DNA of 64,000 nucleotides from VAXT01 sp038040395 (GCA_038040395.1 JBBPIJ010000014.1:1-64000), one strand, 5' to 3'. Numbered from the stretch's first letter, positions 33,489 to 41,888 are shown. A program made the numbers and translations. Notes: generated by a model not told the origin, from the sequence alone.

Positions 33489-34825
33489 AGACTCTCCTCC
33501 CCATTCGGAACGTCCGTCGCAGGCAGGTCCTCGTGCTCGTCGGCCTGCTCGCGCTCGGCAGCTCGGTGTCCGCTGCGGCGCCCACCGGCTCGGCGCCTTC
33601 GTTTGCTCCCGCGAGGAGCTACGCAACCGGAACCAACCCCAACTCGGTCGCGATCGGCGATCTGAACGGCGACGGCAAGCCGGACGTTGCGACCTCGAAC
33701 GTCAAGGCGAACAGCGTCTCCGTGCTCCTGAACCGGGGCGATGGCAGCTTCCGGCCCAAGCTCAACTACGCAACCGGACACCACCCCGACTCGGTCGCGA
33801 TCGGCGATCTGAACGGCGACGGCAAGCCGGACCTGGCGACCGCGAACTACGACGCGCTCGGCGCCTCCGTTCTTCTGAACCGGGGCGACGGCAGCTTCCA
33901 GCCCAAGCTCGACTACGCAGCCGGGGGCCACCCTCTCTCGGTCGCGATCGGCGACCTGAACGGCGACGGCAAGCCCGACCTGGTGACCGCGAACGCCCGC
34001 GGCGTCTCCGTGCTCCTGAACCGGGGCGACGGCAGCTTCCAGCCCAAGCTCGACTACGCAACTGGAGAACAGCCTTTCTCGGTCGCGATCGGCGACCTGA
34101 ACGGTGATGGCAAGCCCGACCTGGCGACCGCGGACTACGGCGCCTCCGGCGTCTCGGTGCTCCTGAACCGGGGCGACGGCAGCTTCAAGCCTGAGCGCGA
34201 CTACGCAACTGGACGCACCCCTGAGTCGGTCGTGATCGGCGACCTGAACGGCGACGGCAAGCCCGACCTGGCGACCGCGAACGTCGACGCGGACACGGTC
34301 TCCGTGCTCCTCAACCGAGGCGACGGCAGTTTCCGGCACAAGCTCGACTACGCAACCGAAAACCAGCCTACGTCGGTCGCGATCGGCGATCTGAACGGCG
34401 ACGGCAAGCCGGACCTGGCGACCGCGAACTTCAGCTTCGAAAGCGTCTCCGTGCTCGTAAACCGGGGCGACGGCAGCTTCCAGCCCAAGCTCGACTACGC
34501 AACCGCAACCGGGTGGGAGCCTCACTCGGTCGCAATCGCCGATCTGAACGGCGACCGCAAGCGGGACCTGGCGACCGCCGGACACAGCGTCTCCGTGCTC
34601 CTCAACAGGCCAGGTCTCTGCACGGTACAGGACGTCGGGCGAGAGACGGTGTCGGCTGCGAAACGCACGATCGCACGCGCTAATTGCCGCGTCGGAAAGA
34701 TCCGCCGCGCCTACTTGAAGAGGGTCACGAGGGGCCGCGTGATCTCGCAGAAGCCGAACTTCGGCGCGGTGCTGCAAGGCGGCGGCAAGGTCAACCTCGT
34801 CGTCAGCCGCGGGCGCAGGCGCTAG
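33485..34825 (+). CDS. Secreted FG-GAP/VCBS seven-bladed propeller with PASTA domain, adjacent to the intact tRNA
   Basis: 446 residues from ATG 33485. Signal peptide RRQVLVLVGLLALGSSVSAA differs from the other units, as does the upstream DNA. Seven blades with DLNGDGKPD loops; the last has DLNGDRKRD. The PASTA domain is CTVQDVGRETVSAAKRTIAR ... GKVNLVVSRGRRR. The stop codon is 20 bp from the 3' end of the intact tRNA-Leu, matching the spacing between the other propeller genes and their tRNA fragments. Confidence 0.86.
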   Translation: MKTLLPIRNVRRRQVLVLVGLLALGSSVSAAAPTGSAPSFAPARSYATGTNPNSVAIGDLNGDGKPDVATSNVKANSVSVLLNRGDGSFRPKLNYATGHHPDSVAIGDLNGDGKPDLATANYDALGASVLLNRGDGSFQPKLDYAAGGHPLSVAIGDLNGDGKPDLVTANARGVSVLLNRGDGSFQPKLDYATGEQPFSVAIGDLNGDGKPDLATADYGASGVSVLLNRGDGSFKPERDYATGRTPESVVIGDLNGDGKPDLATANVDADTVSVLLNRGDGSFRHKLDYATENQPTSVAIGDLNGDGKPDLATANFSFESVSVLVNRGDGSFQPKLDYATATGWEPHSVAIADLNGDRKRDLATAGHSVSVLLNRPGLCTVQDVGRETVSAAKRTIARANCRVGKIRRAYLKRVTRGRVISQKPNFGAVLQGGGKVNLVVSRGRRR

Positions 34826-34845
34826 CCGCGTCCTAGCCTCTTTGA

Positions 34846-34933
34846 TGCCGGGGGCGGGACTCGAACCCGCACGCCCCCGGAGGGGACACCTGATTTTAAG
34901 TCAGGCGCGTATGACCAGTTTCGCCACCCCGGC
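34846..34933 (-). tRNA. tRNA-Leu (anticodon UAA)
   Basis: The acceptor stem GCCGGGG/CCCCGGC pairs fully and the discriminator is A. The anticodon stem CCTGA/TCAGG encloses loop CTTAAAA (anticodon TAA). A long variable arm is typical of tRNA-Leu, and the T arm is GCGGG-TTCGAGT-CCCGC. No CCA is encoded. It is the only complete copy; five 3' fragments lie on its 3' side. Confidence 0.95.
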
Positions 34934-34966
34934 GGCGGAAGGATAGCCCGGGGCTAGTTGCCGGGG

Positions 34967-35671
34967 CTAGGTGCCGGGCGCCATGTCGCTGACGCTCGCG
35001 AAGCGCTCTCCCGCCTTGTTGCGGTGAGCGTCGCGGAACTTCGCGAAGGTCTTCTCGTCGAACTTCGTGCACATGAGGACGTAGCCCTTGCCCGAATCCA
35101 CGTTCTTGAAGTCGCCCTCCTGCTTGTACGCGGGCTCGTTCCAGGCCGTGAGCGCGAAGCGCTTACCGAGCTTGGGGTACGGCGCGACGACGAGCCCGTT
35201 CGGGTCGTCCTGGTAGAACGAACGCAGGTCGTCCAGCGCGTCCGAGCCCACGTCGCCGTACTGGATGATGATCCCGCCGTGCTCGAGGTTGTGGACGAGG
35301 ATCGTCTGCTGGATCGGATCCTCGTAGATGTTCCACGCCGCGGGCGATTGGTAGTGCGGTCCGCTCGAGGGCGGGAACGAGTTGTACTTCACCTTCTCGC
35401 TGGGGCTCGATAGGTGCTTGGGCGCGAGACCCTTGTAGGAGGTCTCGCGACAATCCTTCGACGAGATCGCGCTGGACCCGTCCCCGTCCCCGTCGCCGCT
35501 CCCGACTGCGACGTACGCGATGACCGCCCCGAGCAGGACGAAGCCGGAGATCGCCGCCAGCATCAGATAGAGCAGCGTTCGGCGCTCGGCAGGGGACCGC
35601 TCAGCCGAGCGCACCTTGGGCGCCTGCACCGGTCGACGGGGAGGCGGCGGAGTCCTGGCCTTCTTCGCCAA
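34967..35671 (-). CDS. DUF3105 membrane-anchored protein
   Basis: An N-terminal basic/proline-rich cytosolic part is followed by one membrane helix (LLYLMLAAISGFVLLGAVIA) and an acidic linker (GSGDGDGDG). The extracellular domain has SFPPSSGPHYQSPAAWNIYE and the DUF3105 signature HNLEHGGIIIQYGD. Start TTG 35671 (LAKKARTPPPPRR) is the best-placed start; the frame is open to 35812 but that would run into the divergent gene. Function of the family is unknown. Confidence 0.8.
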   Translation of the reverse strand: MAKKARTPPPPRRPVQAPKVRSAERSPAERRTLLYLMLAAISGFVLLGAVIAYVAVGSGDGDGDGSSAISSKDCRETSYKGLAPKHLSSPSEKVKYNSFPPSSGPHYQSPAAWNIYEDPIQQTILVHNLEHGGIIIQYGDVGSDALDDLRSFYQDDPNGLVVAPYPKLGKRFALTAWNEPAYKQEGDFKNVDSGKGYVLMCTKFDEKTFAKFRDAHRNKAGERFASVSDMAPGT

Positions 35672-35694
35672 ATCGGTCCGATGGTAGCAACGGC

Positions 35695-35700
35695 CTATAC
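35695..35700 (+). promoter_or_regulatory. -10 box of the CsbD-like gene
   Basis: TATACT lies 26 bp before the ATG, and a strong ribosome site GAGGAGG starts 13 bp before the ATG. Confidence 0.5.
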
Positions 35701-35726
35701 TCGGGCTCTCAACTGAGGAGGACTGA

Positions 35727-35921
35727 ATGGGACTCATGGACAAGATCTTGGGACGCGGGAAGAAGGCCGCAGGTGACGTCACCGGCGACGCTTCGCTCCA
35801 CCACGAAGGCATGCATCAGGAGAAAGAAGGCATGGCCGAGGATCGCGCCGCGGCCGCTGAAGACACCGCGCATGAGGCGCACGAGGACGCAGCAGAGCAC
35901 CGAACCGAGCGGGAGAGCTAG
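35727..35921 (+). CDS. CsbD-like small stress protein
   Basis: 64 residues, very hydrophilic, rich in Glu, His and Ala: MGLMDKILGRGKKAAGDVTG, then DASLHHEGMHQEKEG. The GKKAAGDVTGDASLxxEG pattern matches the CsbD family of general stress proteins, whose biochemical role is unclear. It has its own promoter and ribosome site. Twelve bp after the stop is a folded repeat element. Confidence 0.7.
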   Translation: MGLMDKILGRGKKAAGDVTGDASLHHEGMHQEKEGMAEDRAAAAEDTAHEAHEDAAEHRTERES

Positions 35922-35932
35922 ACCTAGACCCC

Positions 35933-36095
35933 AGGAGGGTTTGGCGAAACATGGCTGAGCCGCCGGGCCGCGCTGCTCGCCCCGAGGCCGGGTCCTCAGT
36001 CGCCCCGATAGTTCAACTATCGGGGCTCCCTGCGTCCGCGGCCTCGGAACGAGCATCGCACCCCGGCGACGAGCAACATTCCGCCAAACCCTCCT
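35933..36095. repeat. Structured inverted-repeat element, copy 1 (163 bp)
   Basis: The ends are aggagggtttggcg and cgccaaaccctcct, a 14-bp perfect terminal inverted repeat. Inside, CCGAGGCCG (35982-35990) pairs with CGGCCTCGG (36039-36047). An apical hairpin at 36002-36026 (GCCCCGATAGTT / AACTATCGGGGC) lies between them. The copy at 58759-58980 is in the other orientation, with the same ends but different, still pairing, stems. No open frame. It may be a MITE-like repeat, a folded RNA or a transcript-end structure. Confidence 0.8.
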
Positions 36096-36134
36096 AGGCG
36101 TCGTCCGGCGCCCTCTCTACCGTTCTGCGGTCCT

Positions 36135-37151
36135 ATGTGGATCGCGGTTCTCATACTGCTTTCGTTCGGCGCTCTGGCCGCAGGCGCTGTCTGGTTCGTG
36201 CGGAATCTCCGCACCGAGCTCGGCGCCCTGCGGGCGGACGCCGGCGCGCAGTTGGCCGAGCGGAGCGCCGCGGTCGACCGGCGGCTAGAGGCGATGACCT
36301 CGACGCTCGACCGGCGCCTCGAGAGCACGTCCAAGACGGCGAGCGACATCCATCACCAGCTCGGCCAGCTCGGGCGCGCGAACGAGGAGATCCTCGCGCG
36401 GGCCAACGACCTCAAGCGGCTCGAGCAGGCGCTGCGGCCTCCGAAGGCGCGCGGCGGCTTCGGCGAGCTCATGCTGGCGAACCTGCTCAGGGACCGCCTT
36501 CCGGCCGGGGCATACGAGCTCGAGTACGGGTTCCGCGGCGGCCAGCGGGTGGATGCCGTGATCAGGGTCGACCGCCTCGTCCCCGTCGACGCCAAGTTCC
36601 CGCTCGACAACTTCGAGCGGCTCGTCGAGGCAGAGGACGACGAACACCGCACGCTTGCCGAGAAGGCGTTCGCGCGCGACCTCAAGGTTCACGTCGATGC
36701 GATCGCGGAGAAGTACATCCGCCCCGACGAGGGGACGTACGACTTCGCACTGATGTACCTCCCTTCGGAGGGCGTCTATTACGAGCTCGTCTGTGGCAAG
36801 ACGGGCGCTCTGCTGTCGTACGCGCACGACAAGCGGGTCTTCCCGGTCTCGCCGACGACGTTCACGTCGCAACTACAGGTGATCGCGCTCGGCCTGAAAG
36901 GGATGCAGATCGAGCATCGGGCACAGGAAGTGATGGCGTACTGCGCCCAGCTCCAGAACGACTTCGGCCGCTTCCGCGAGGACTTCCAGGTCGTCGGCAA
37001 GCACCTCGGGAACGCGCAGTCGAAGTACGCGGAGGCCGACCGGCGTCTGGATCGGGTCGAAGGCAGGCTCGAGAAGGCCGCGGACTGGGAAGAGGTCGCA
37101 GTCGAGCCTGTTGAAGCACCCGAGCTCCCGCGCGCAGTCGACGCCGCTTAG
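36135..37151 (+). CDS. rmuC: DNA recombination protein RmuC
   Basis: 338 residues. An N-terminal membrane helix (WIAVLILLSFGALAAGAVWF) is followed by a coiled coil (~25-100). The RmuC nuclease-like domain follows: ALRPPKARGGFGELMLANLL, YELEYGFRGGQRVDAVIRVD, VPVDAKFPLDNFERL and YIRPDEGTYDFALMYLPSEG. RmuC limits DNA inversions and restrains recombination at repeats; the domain is related to restriction-type nucleases. The stop overlaps the convergent gene's stop as TTAG. Confidence 0.93.
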   Translation: MWIAVLILLSFGALAAGAVWFVRNLRTELGALRADAGAQLAERSAAVDRRLEAMTSTLDRRLESTSKTASDIHHQLGQLGRANEEILARANDLKRLEQALRPPKARGGFGELMLANLLRDRLPAGAYELEYGFRGGQRVDAVIRVDRLVPVDAKFPLDNFERLVEAEDDEHRTLAEKAFARDLKVHVDAIAEKYIRPDEGTYDFALMYLPSEGVYYELVCGKTGALLSYAHDKRVFPVSPTTFTSQLQVIALGLKGMQIEHRAQEVMAYCAQLQNDFGRFREDFQVVGKHLGNAQSKYAEADRRLDRVEGRLEKAADWEEVAVEPVEAPELPRAVDAA

Positions 37152-37603
37152 CGCGGAATCAGGTCGTACTCGTAGTTGATGACCTGCCAGCGTCCGTCCT
37201 CGTGGGCGACCCACAGGCGGTACCGGGCCTTGAGCGCCACCTCGCCCTTGATGGGCACGACCTGGCGCCCCGCGAGCCGGTAGACGAAACAGTCGCTGCC
37301 GGCATCGACGGCCGGGCTCGGAGGACAGTCGTGCCGCAGGACCCCCGGCCCGCGAAGCTCGCGGATCCCGTCCCGCCGAATCGAATCCTGGAAGTGCCGC
37401 GCCTCGCGAGTCAGAAGCGGCGCGACATCGTCGGCGACGGCCTCCCAACGCCCCGCCACGAGCTTGCGCACGAAGTCGTCGGCAAATCCCTGCGCTTGCT
37501 CGACCGGCGGCGCCCCGGTCTTCGACTTCGAGCCACCACAGCCGGCCACGAAAAGAAGCGCGGGGATCGCAAACGCGATCGCCGAGACGAGCCGAACCGT
37601 CAG
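37148..37603 (-). CDS. Putative lipoprotein of unknown function, possible CTG start
   Basis: The frame from a conventional GTG at 37549 starts exactly at the lipobox (VAGCGGS) and would lack a signal peptide. Upstream in frame is TVRLVSAIAFAIPALLFVAG, a textbook lipoprotein signal sequence, with CTG at 37603 overlapping the aconitase TGA as CTGA. A CTG start is therefore proposed. The mature part (~130 residues) resembles small NTF2-like/outer-surface proteins (ALKARYRLWVAHEDGRWQVI). It converges on rmuC with overlapping stop codons. Confidence 0.65.
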   Translation of the reverse strand: MTVRLVSAIAFAIPALLFVAGCGGSKSKTGAPPVEQAQGFADDFVRKLVAGRWEAVADDVAPLLTREARHFQDSIRRDGIRELRGPGVLRHDCPPSPAVDAGSDCFVYRLAGRQVVPIKGEVALKARYRLWVAHEDGRWQVINYEYDLIPR

Positions 37604-39549
37604 GCCGCCGCCGTCTGCTCCTGCTTCAGGTAGCGGATGAGACCGCCGGCCACGACAATCTCGCGCTCACGCGGGAGCAGGTCGTGAGTGAGCGTGATCT
37701 CATCGCCCGCGTCCTTGATCTCGCAGGGAAGCTCGTCCAGCCCGTCCGCGATCTCCCGGAGGCCTGAAACGCGCCACGTCTGTCCCAGTTCGGCCTTGTC
37801 GTAGTCGGACTCATCCTTGAAGAGCAAGGGGACGATCCCCTGGGCGATCAGGTTGCGCCGGTGGATCCGCGCGAAGCTCTTCGCGATCACCGCGCGCACG
37901 CCGAGCTGAAGCGGAGCGAGCGCGGCGTGCTCGCGACTCGACCCCTGTCCGTAGTTGTGTCCGGCAACGATGAAGCCTCCACCCCACTCCTTCGCGCGGC
38001 GCGGGAACTCCGGATCGCGGAGCTGGAACGTGAACTCGGCGATCGCCGGCACGTTCGAGCGATACGCCATCACCGTCGCGCCGTCGGGCGAGAGATCGCC
38101 GGTCGAGATGTCGTCGGGAGCGACGATCAGCACCCGCAGCTCGAGCGAATCCGGGAGCTCGTCCTGCACCGGCGGCGGCTTGATGTTCGGGCCGCGCGGG
38201 ATCTCGATCGACCCGGCCTCCTCCGCCGGCGCCGGCGCGAGGATGTGCGCCTGAACCACGGCCGGCCTCGCAGCCGGACGCTCGGGCATCTCGGGCACGG
38301 GCAGCTCGCGCGGGTCGGCGATCTCGCCCTTCAGCATCGACGCCGCCGCGACTGCGGGCGAGCACAGATAGACCTGGTCGTCGGCCGTCCCGCTCCGACC
38401 GGGAAAGTTCCGGTTGAACGTCCGCAGGGAGTTCGCCCCGGAAGGCGGAGCCTGCCCCATCCCAACGCACGGGCCGCACGCGGGCTCGAGCATCCGCAGG
38501 CCGGCCATCATCAGGTCGACGTACGTGCCCGACTGGGTGATCTGGTCGAGGATCTGGCGCGAGCCGGGCGTGGCCGTCGCCGAGATGAGCTTCTCCGAGA
38601 TCCGGTGGCCCCGAAGGGTGGCGCCGCAGATCGCGAGGTCCTCGTACGACGAGTTGACCGACGATCCGATGCAGACCTGCGCGAGCTCGGTCCCCGCGAC
38701 CTCCTCGACCGGGACGACGTTGCCCGGGCTCGAAGGCTTGGCGACGAGCGGAACCAGCGCTGCCAGGTCAATGGGCACCTCCTCGTCGAAATCGCCGGTG
38801 CCGCCGGTCTCCATCGCGACGAAGTCCTCTCCGCGCTCCTGCTCCTCGAGCCAGCGCTTCGTCTCGTCGTCGGCCGGAAAGATCGCGCCCGTCGCGCCGA
38901 GCTCGGCGATCATGTTGCAGATCGTCCCGCGCTCGGTGTAGCTCAGCGTCGCCACGCCCGGACCGGTGAACTCGAAGATCGCGCCGCGGCCGCCTCGGAC
39001 GCCAAGCCGGCGCAGGAGCTCGAGGATGATGTCCTTCGCCTGGATCCAGGGCCTCTGAAGCTCGTTCTCGAGGAAGACGCCGACGATCTTCGGACACGGC
39101 AGCTCGAACGCGTGCCCCGCCATGCAGACGGCGACGTCGAGCCCTCCGGCGCCGATCGCGATCATCCCGCAGGAGCCCGACTGGGTCGTATGGCTGTCGG
39201 CTCCGATCAGCGTCTTGCCCGGCACCGCGAAGCGCTCGCAATGGATGTAGTGGCAGATCCCGTTCCCCGGGCGCGAGAACCACACGCCGTATTTGGCCGC
39301 CATCGCCTGGAGGAACCGGTGGTCGTCCGGGTTCTTGAAGTCGATCTGGAGGATGTTGTGGTCGACGTACACGACGGCTGTCTCCACCTGGACGCGATCG
39401 TGCCCGAAGAGCTCGAACTGCATCATCGCCATCGTCCCGGTGGCGTCTTGCACGAGCGTCTGGTCGACCGAGATCGCGATCTCCTGACCGGGGACGAGCT
39501 CGCCCCTGGTCAAGTGCTCTTCGAGAATCGTGCGCGCGAGAGAAGCCAT
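37600..39549 (-). CDS. acn: Aconitate hydratase, short ~650-residue form
   Basis: 649 residues. Conserved blocks: DQTLVQDATGTMAMMQFEL, ADSHTTQSGSCGMIAIGAGG, GSSVNSSYEDL and ACGPCVGMGQAPPSGANSL. The [4Fe-4S] ligands are the Cys of VCIGSSVNSS and the two of ACGPC. The swivel domain has GHNYGQGSSREHAALAP. It interconverts citrate and isocitrate in the TCA cycle. This short type is common in actinobacteria and thermophiles. The next minus-strand gene overlaps its stop. Confidence 0.93.
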   Translation of the reverse strand: MASLARTILEEHLTRGELVPGQEIAISVDQTLVQDATGTMAMMQFELFGHDRVQVETAVVYVDHNILQIDFKNPDDHRFLQAMAAKYGVWFSRPGNGICHYIHCERFAVPGKTLIGADSHTTQSGSCGMIAIGAGGLDVAVCMAGHAFELPCPKIVGVFLENELQRPWIQAKDIILELLRRLGVRGGRGAIFEFTGPGVATLSYTERGTICNMIAELGATGAIFPADDETKRWLEEQERGEDFVAMETGGTGDFDEEVPIDLAALVPLVAKPSSPGNVVPVEEVAGTELAQVCIGSSVNSSYEDLAICGATLRGHRISEKLISATATPGSRQILDQITQSGTYVDLMMAGLRMLEPACGPCVGMGQAPPSGANSLRTFNRNFPGRSGTADDQVYLCSPAVAAASMLKGEIADPRELPVPEMPERPAARPAVVQAHILAPAPAEEAGSIEIPRGPNIKPPPVQDELPDSLELRVLIVAPDDISTGDLSPDGATVMAYRSNVPAIAEFTFQLRDPEFPRRAKEWGGGFIVAGHNYGQGSSREHAALAPLQLGVRAVIAKSFARIHRRNLIAQGIVPLLFKDESDYDKAELGQTWRVSGLREIADGLDELPCEIKDAGDEITLTHDLLPREREIVVAGGLIRYLKQEQTAAA

Positions 39550-39556
39550 TTCGCTC

Positions 39557-40699
39557 TCAGTATCTCAGTAGCGCGCCTATCCCCTCCACCGGGTCTAGAT
39601 CTCGATGGGTGGCCAAGGCGTGGGCTGTGCCGCCGAAGGCGAGAACCTGGCGAACGGCGAGATCGAGACCGTCGTCTCGCACCTCCATCTCGGTGCCGTC
39701 AAGCGGGCAGGGGCCGCCCGCAACGGAGAGCCGTCCGCAAGCAGGGCACTGCGCCGCCTCGTGCTCGACACCCTCCTGGTAGAGCAGTGCGTCGACCCGC
39801 TCGTCCGAGGCAGCCTCGAGGGTCTGCTCCCACCCCGATGCGGCACGCTCGCCACGGCCCGCTTGCTCACGCCAGCGCTCGACGAGGTCTGCCTCTTCCT
39901 TCGCGCGAGCCCTCTCGAGAATCGGGCTCGTCAGCTCGAGGAGCTCCGGCGCGTGCGCGTGCGCCTCCGCGCTCGTCCAGCCGACGATCGCATCCTGTGC
40001 CTCCTTCGTCAGAACCTCCTCGAACTCGGCGCGCGTCTCCTCCGTCGCGACGATGATCACCCTGGGGAGGGTCGTCCGGCGCACGAGGTTCTCGAGCGCA
40101 ACCGCGACGTCGCGCAGATGCTCGCCGACGAGCTTCTCGATGTGACGCTGGAAGCGCGACTGTGACCAGCCGCCCTGGTCGTGCTTGCCGGGGACCTCGT
40201 CGGTCCTGTCAACGATCTCGTCGAGGCGACCTGAGCGAAGGCGGAAGAGCTCGCCGCGCTCACGCCCGACCACGACGACGATCGCGCCTTCACCCCGGCC
40301 GACGAGCGGCACGAGCGGGGCGAGATGGAAGTTCCGGCCGACCCGAACCCGGTCGGGCACCGATTCGATCAGGGTGCCCGGCCTCCACACGTTGTCGAGG
40401 CCGGCCGAGAAGAGCACGAGCCCATGCGCCCCATCCCGGTCGAAGTCGTTCTCGAAGTAGTTGCGGATTCGCTCGAAATCGGCCTTGAGGCCGACTCGCT
40501 GGTCGTGCGTCAAGCCACCGTCGTTCGCGCCCGAGCTGCGCTCCGCTTCCGAGAGAAGGGAGTTGAAGCGTGTGTCCGCGTCACCGGCCGTGGGCACGTT
40601 GCTCGGGTCGAGATCGAGGTAGACGCTGATCGCGCAGCCCTTCTCGGCGCGAAACTCAGCCAGCTCACGGAGACCGTCCCAGCTCACTGTTTCGGCCAT
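39557..40699 (-). CDS. baeRF / eRF1-like protein (Vms1-Rv2629 type)
   Basis: 380 residues with a very strong ribosome site (AAGGAGGG, 3 nt from ATG). The N-terminal region CAISVYLDLDPSNVPTAGDA and central VVVVGRERGELFRLRSGRL match bacterial eRF1-superfamily proteins. HDQGGWSQSRFQRHIEKLV occupies the place of the GGQ-type loop. The C-terminus has a zinc-ribbon-like CPACG ... CPLDG. Known relatives include ribosome-hibernation or peptidyl-tRNA-handling factors. It lies 7 bp upstream of aconitase; the pairing is probably incidental. Confidence 0.72.
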   Translation of the reverse strand: MAETVSWDGLRELAEFRAEKGCAISVYLDLDPSNVPTAGDADTRFNSLLSEAERSSGANDGGLTHDQRVGLKADFERIRNYFENDFDRDGAHGLVLFSAGLDNVWRPGTLIESVPDRVRVGRNFHLAPLVPLVGRGEGAIVVVVGRERGELFRLRSGRLDEIVDRTDEVPGKHDQGGWSQSRFQRHIEKLVGEHLRDVAVALENLVRRTTLPRVIIVATEETRAEFEEVLTKEAQDAIVGWTSAEAHAHAPELLELTSPILERARAKEEADLVERWREQAGRGERAASGWEQTLEAASDERVDALLYQEGVEHEAAQCPACGRLSVAGGPCPLDGTEMEVRDDGLDLAVRQVLAFGGTAHALATHRDLDPVEGIGALLRY

Positions 40700-40853
40700 A
40701 AACCCTCCTTTCCCATCGAAGCGGCGATTCTATGCACGTGACGCGGGGATCTTCACCAGCACGTTCCCGACGGGCCCGGAAAGGGAAGGTTCGAGAGGTC
40801 CGATTCGTTGAATAGTCTGATGGGCCGCATGGGCCACCACACTCTGGAGCGAC

Positions 40854-41846
40854 ATGGCTGACAAGGACGTACGAGACCTGATCATCATCGGCGGCGGCCC
40901 CGCCGGCTACACGGCTGCCCTCTACGCGGCGCGTGCAAATCTCAACCCGCTCGTGATCGAAGGAATCTCCTTCGGCGGCCAGCTCATGATCACGAGCGAC
41001 GTCGAGAACTACCCCGGCTATCCCGAGGGCGTTCTGGGCCCGGAGATGATGAAGGACTTCCGCGGACAGGCCGAGCGCTTCGGCGCGGAGTTCCTGACCG
41101 AGGACGTGACTGCGGTCGACTTCTCGGAACGGCCGTTCACCGTCGAGGTGGACGACGACGAGTACAGCGCGCGGACGGTGATCGTCGCGACCGGCGCGAG
41201 TGCCCGCCAGCTCGGCCTCGACTCCGAGAAGGAGCTTCAGGGCCGCGGCGTCTCGTACTGCGCAGTCTGCGACGCCGCCTTCTTCAGGGGCAAGGACGTC
41301 GTGGTCGTCGGGGGCGGAGATTCGGCGATGGAAGAGGCGATCTTCCTGACGAAGTTCGCGGACAAGGTGACAATCGTGCATCGCCGCGACGATTTCCGGG
41401 CCTCGCCGATCATGTACGACCGAGCGCGGGCGAACCCGAAGATCGAGTTCGTCACGAACGCCGTCGTCGAGGAGGTCCTCGGCGAGGAAGGCCGTGTGAC
41501 CGGCGTGCGAATGCGAGACGTCAACACCGGCGAGACGCGCGAGATTCCGGCGCAGGGCCTCTTCGTCGCGGTCGGGCACGACCCGAACACGAGCCTGTTC
41601 CTCGAACAGCTCGAGCACGACGTGCCGGGGTACCTCATCACCCAGCCGGGCTCGACGGCAACGAACATCCACGGCGTCTTCGCCGCAGGTGACGTCGTCG
41701 ACCACACGTACCGCCAGGCGGTGACCGCGGCGGGCACCGGCGCGATGGCGGCACTCGACGCGGAGCGACTCCTGGCGGAGGAAGAAGGGCACGAGGCCGC
41801 CGCCTCGATCGCACCTCGACCCGAGGCGGAGACCGCCGAGGTGTAG
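40854..41846 (+). CDS. trxB: Thioredoxin reductase
   Basis: 330 residues. FAD-binding GGGPAGYTAALYAARANL, redox pair CAVC, NADPH-binding GGGDSAMEEAIFLT with HRRDDFRAS, and the C-terminal FAD motif GVFAAGDVVDHTYRQA. It reduces thioredoxin with NADPH. GGAG a few nt before ATG serves as ribosome site. No thioredoxin gene is adjacent. Confidence 0.95.
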   Translation: MADKDVRDLIIIGGGPAGYTAALYAARANLNPLVIEGISFGGQLMITSDVENYPGYPEGVLGPEMMKDFRGQAERFGAEFLTEDVTAVDFSERPFTVEVDDDEYSARTVIVATGASARQLGLDSEKELQGRGVSYCAVCDAAFFRGKDVVVVGGGDSAMEEAIFLTKFADKVTIVHRRDDFRASPIMYDRARANPKIEFVTNAVVEEVLGEEGRVTGVRMRDVNTGETREIPAQGLFVAVGHDPNTSLFLEQLEHDVPGYLITQPGSTATNIHGVFAAGDVVDHTYRQAVTAAGTGAMAALDAERLLAEEEGHEAAASIAPRPEAETAEV

Positions 41847-41862
41847 TGCCCCAGAGGCACTA
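41844..41862 (+). terminator. Hairpin between trxB and corA
   Basis: TAGTGCC-CCAGA-GGCACTA is a perfect 7-bp stem that includes the trxB stop codon. No T-run follows, so termination is uncertain. Confidence 0.35.
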
Positions 41863-41876
41863 GCCGAGTCGCGCAG

Positions 41877-41882
41877 TACCCT
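41877..41882 (+). promoter_or_regulatory. Possible leaderless -10 box of corA
   Basis: TACCCT lies exactly 6 bp before ATG 41889 and there is no ribosome site. Confidence 0.4.
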
Positions 41883-41888
41883 CGCCGC

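Noticed and set aside
33431..34777. Minus-strand open frame of 448 codons opposite the last propeller gene
   Set aside because: Antisense shadow of the GC-rich repeats; no ribosome site or recognisable motif.
27640..34825. Possible CRISPR array from evenly spaced repeats
   Set aside because: The repeats are coding, ~140 bp long and keep the reading frame of propeller blades; there are no short palindromic repeats, unique spacers or cas genes.
35933..36095. Insertion sequence
   Set aside because: The element is only 163 bp, has no transposase frame and no clear target duplication at either copy.
37861..40056. Plus-strand open frame of 731 codons
   Set aside because: It lies opposite aconitase and the baeRF gene, is extremely Arg-rich and shows no domain.
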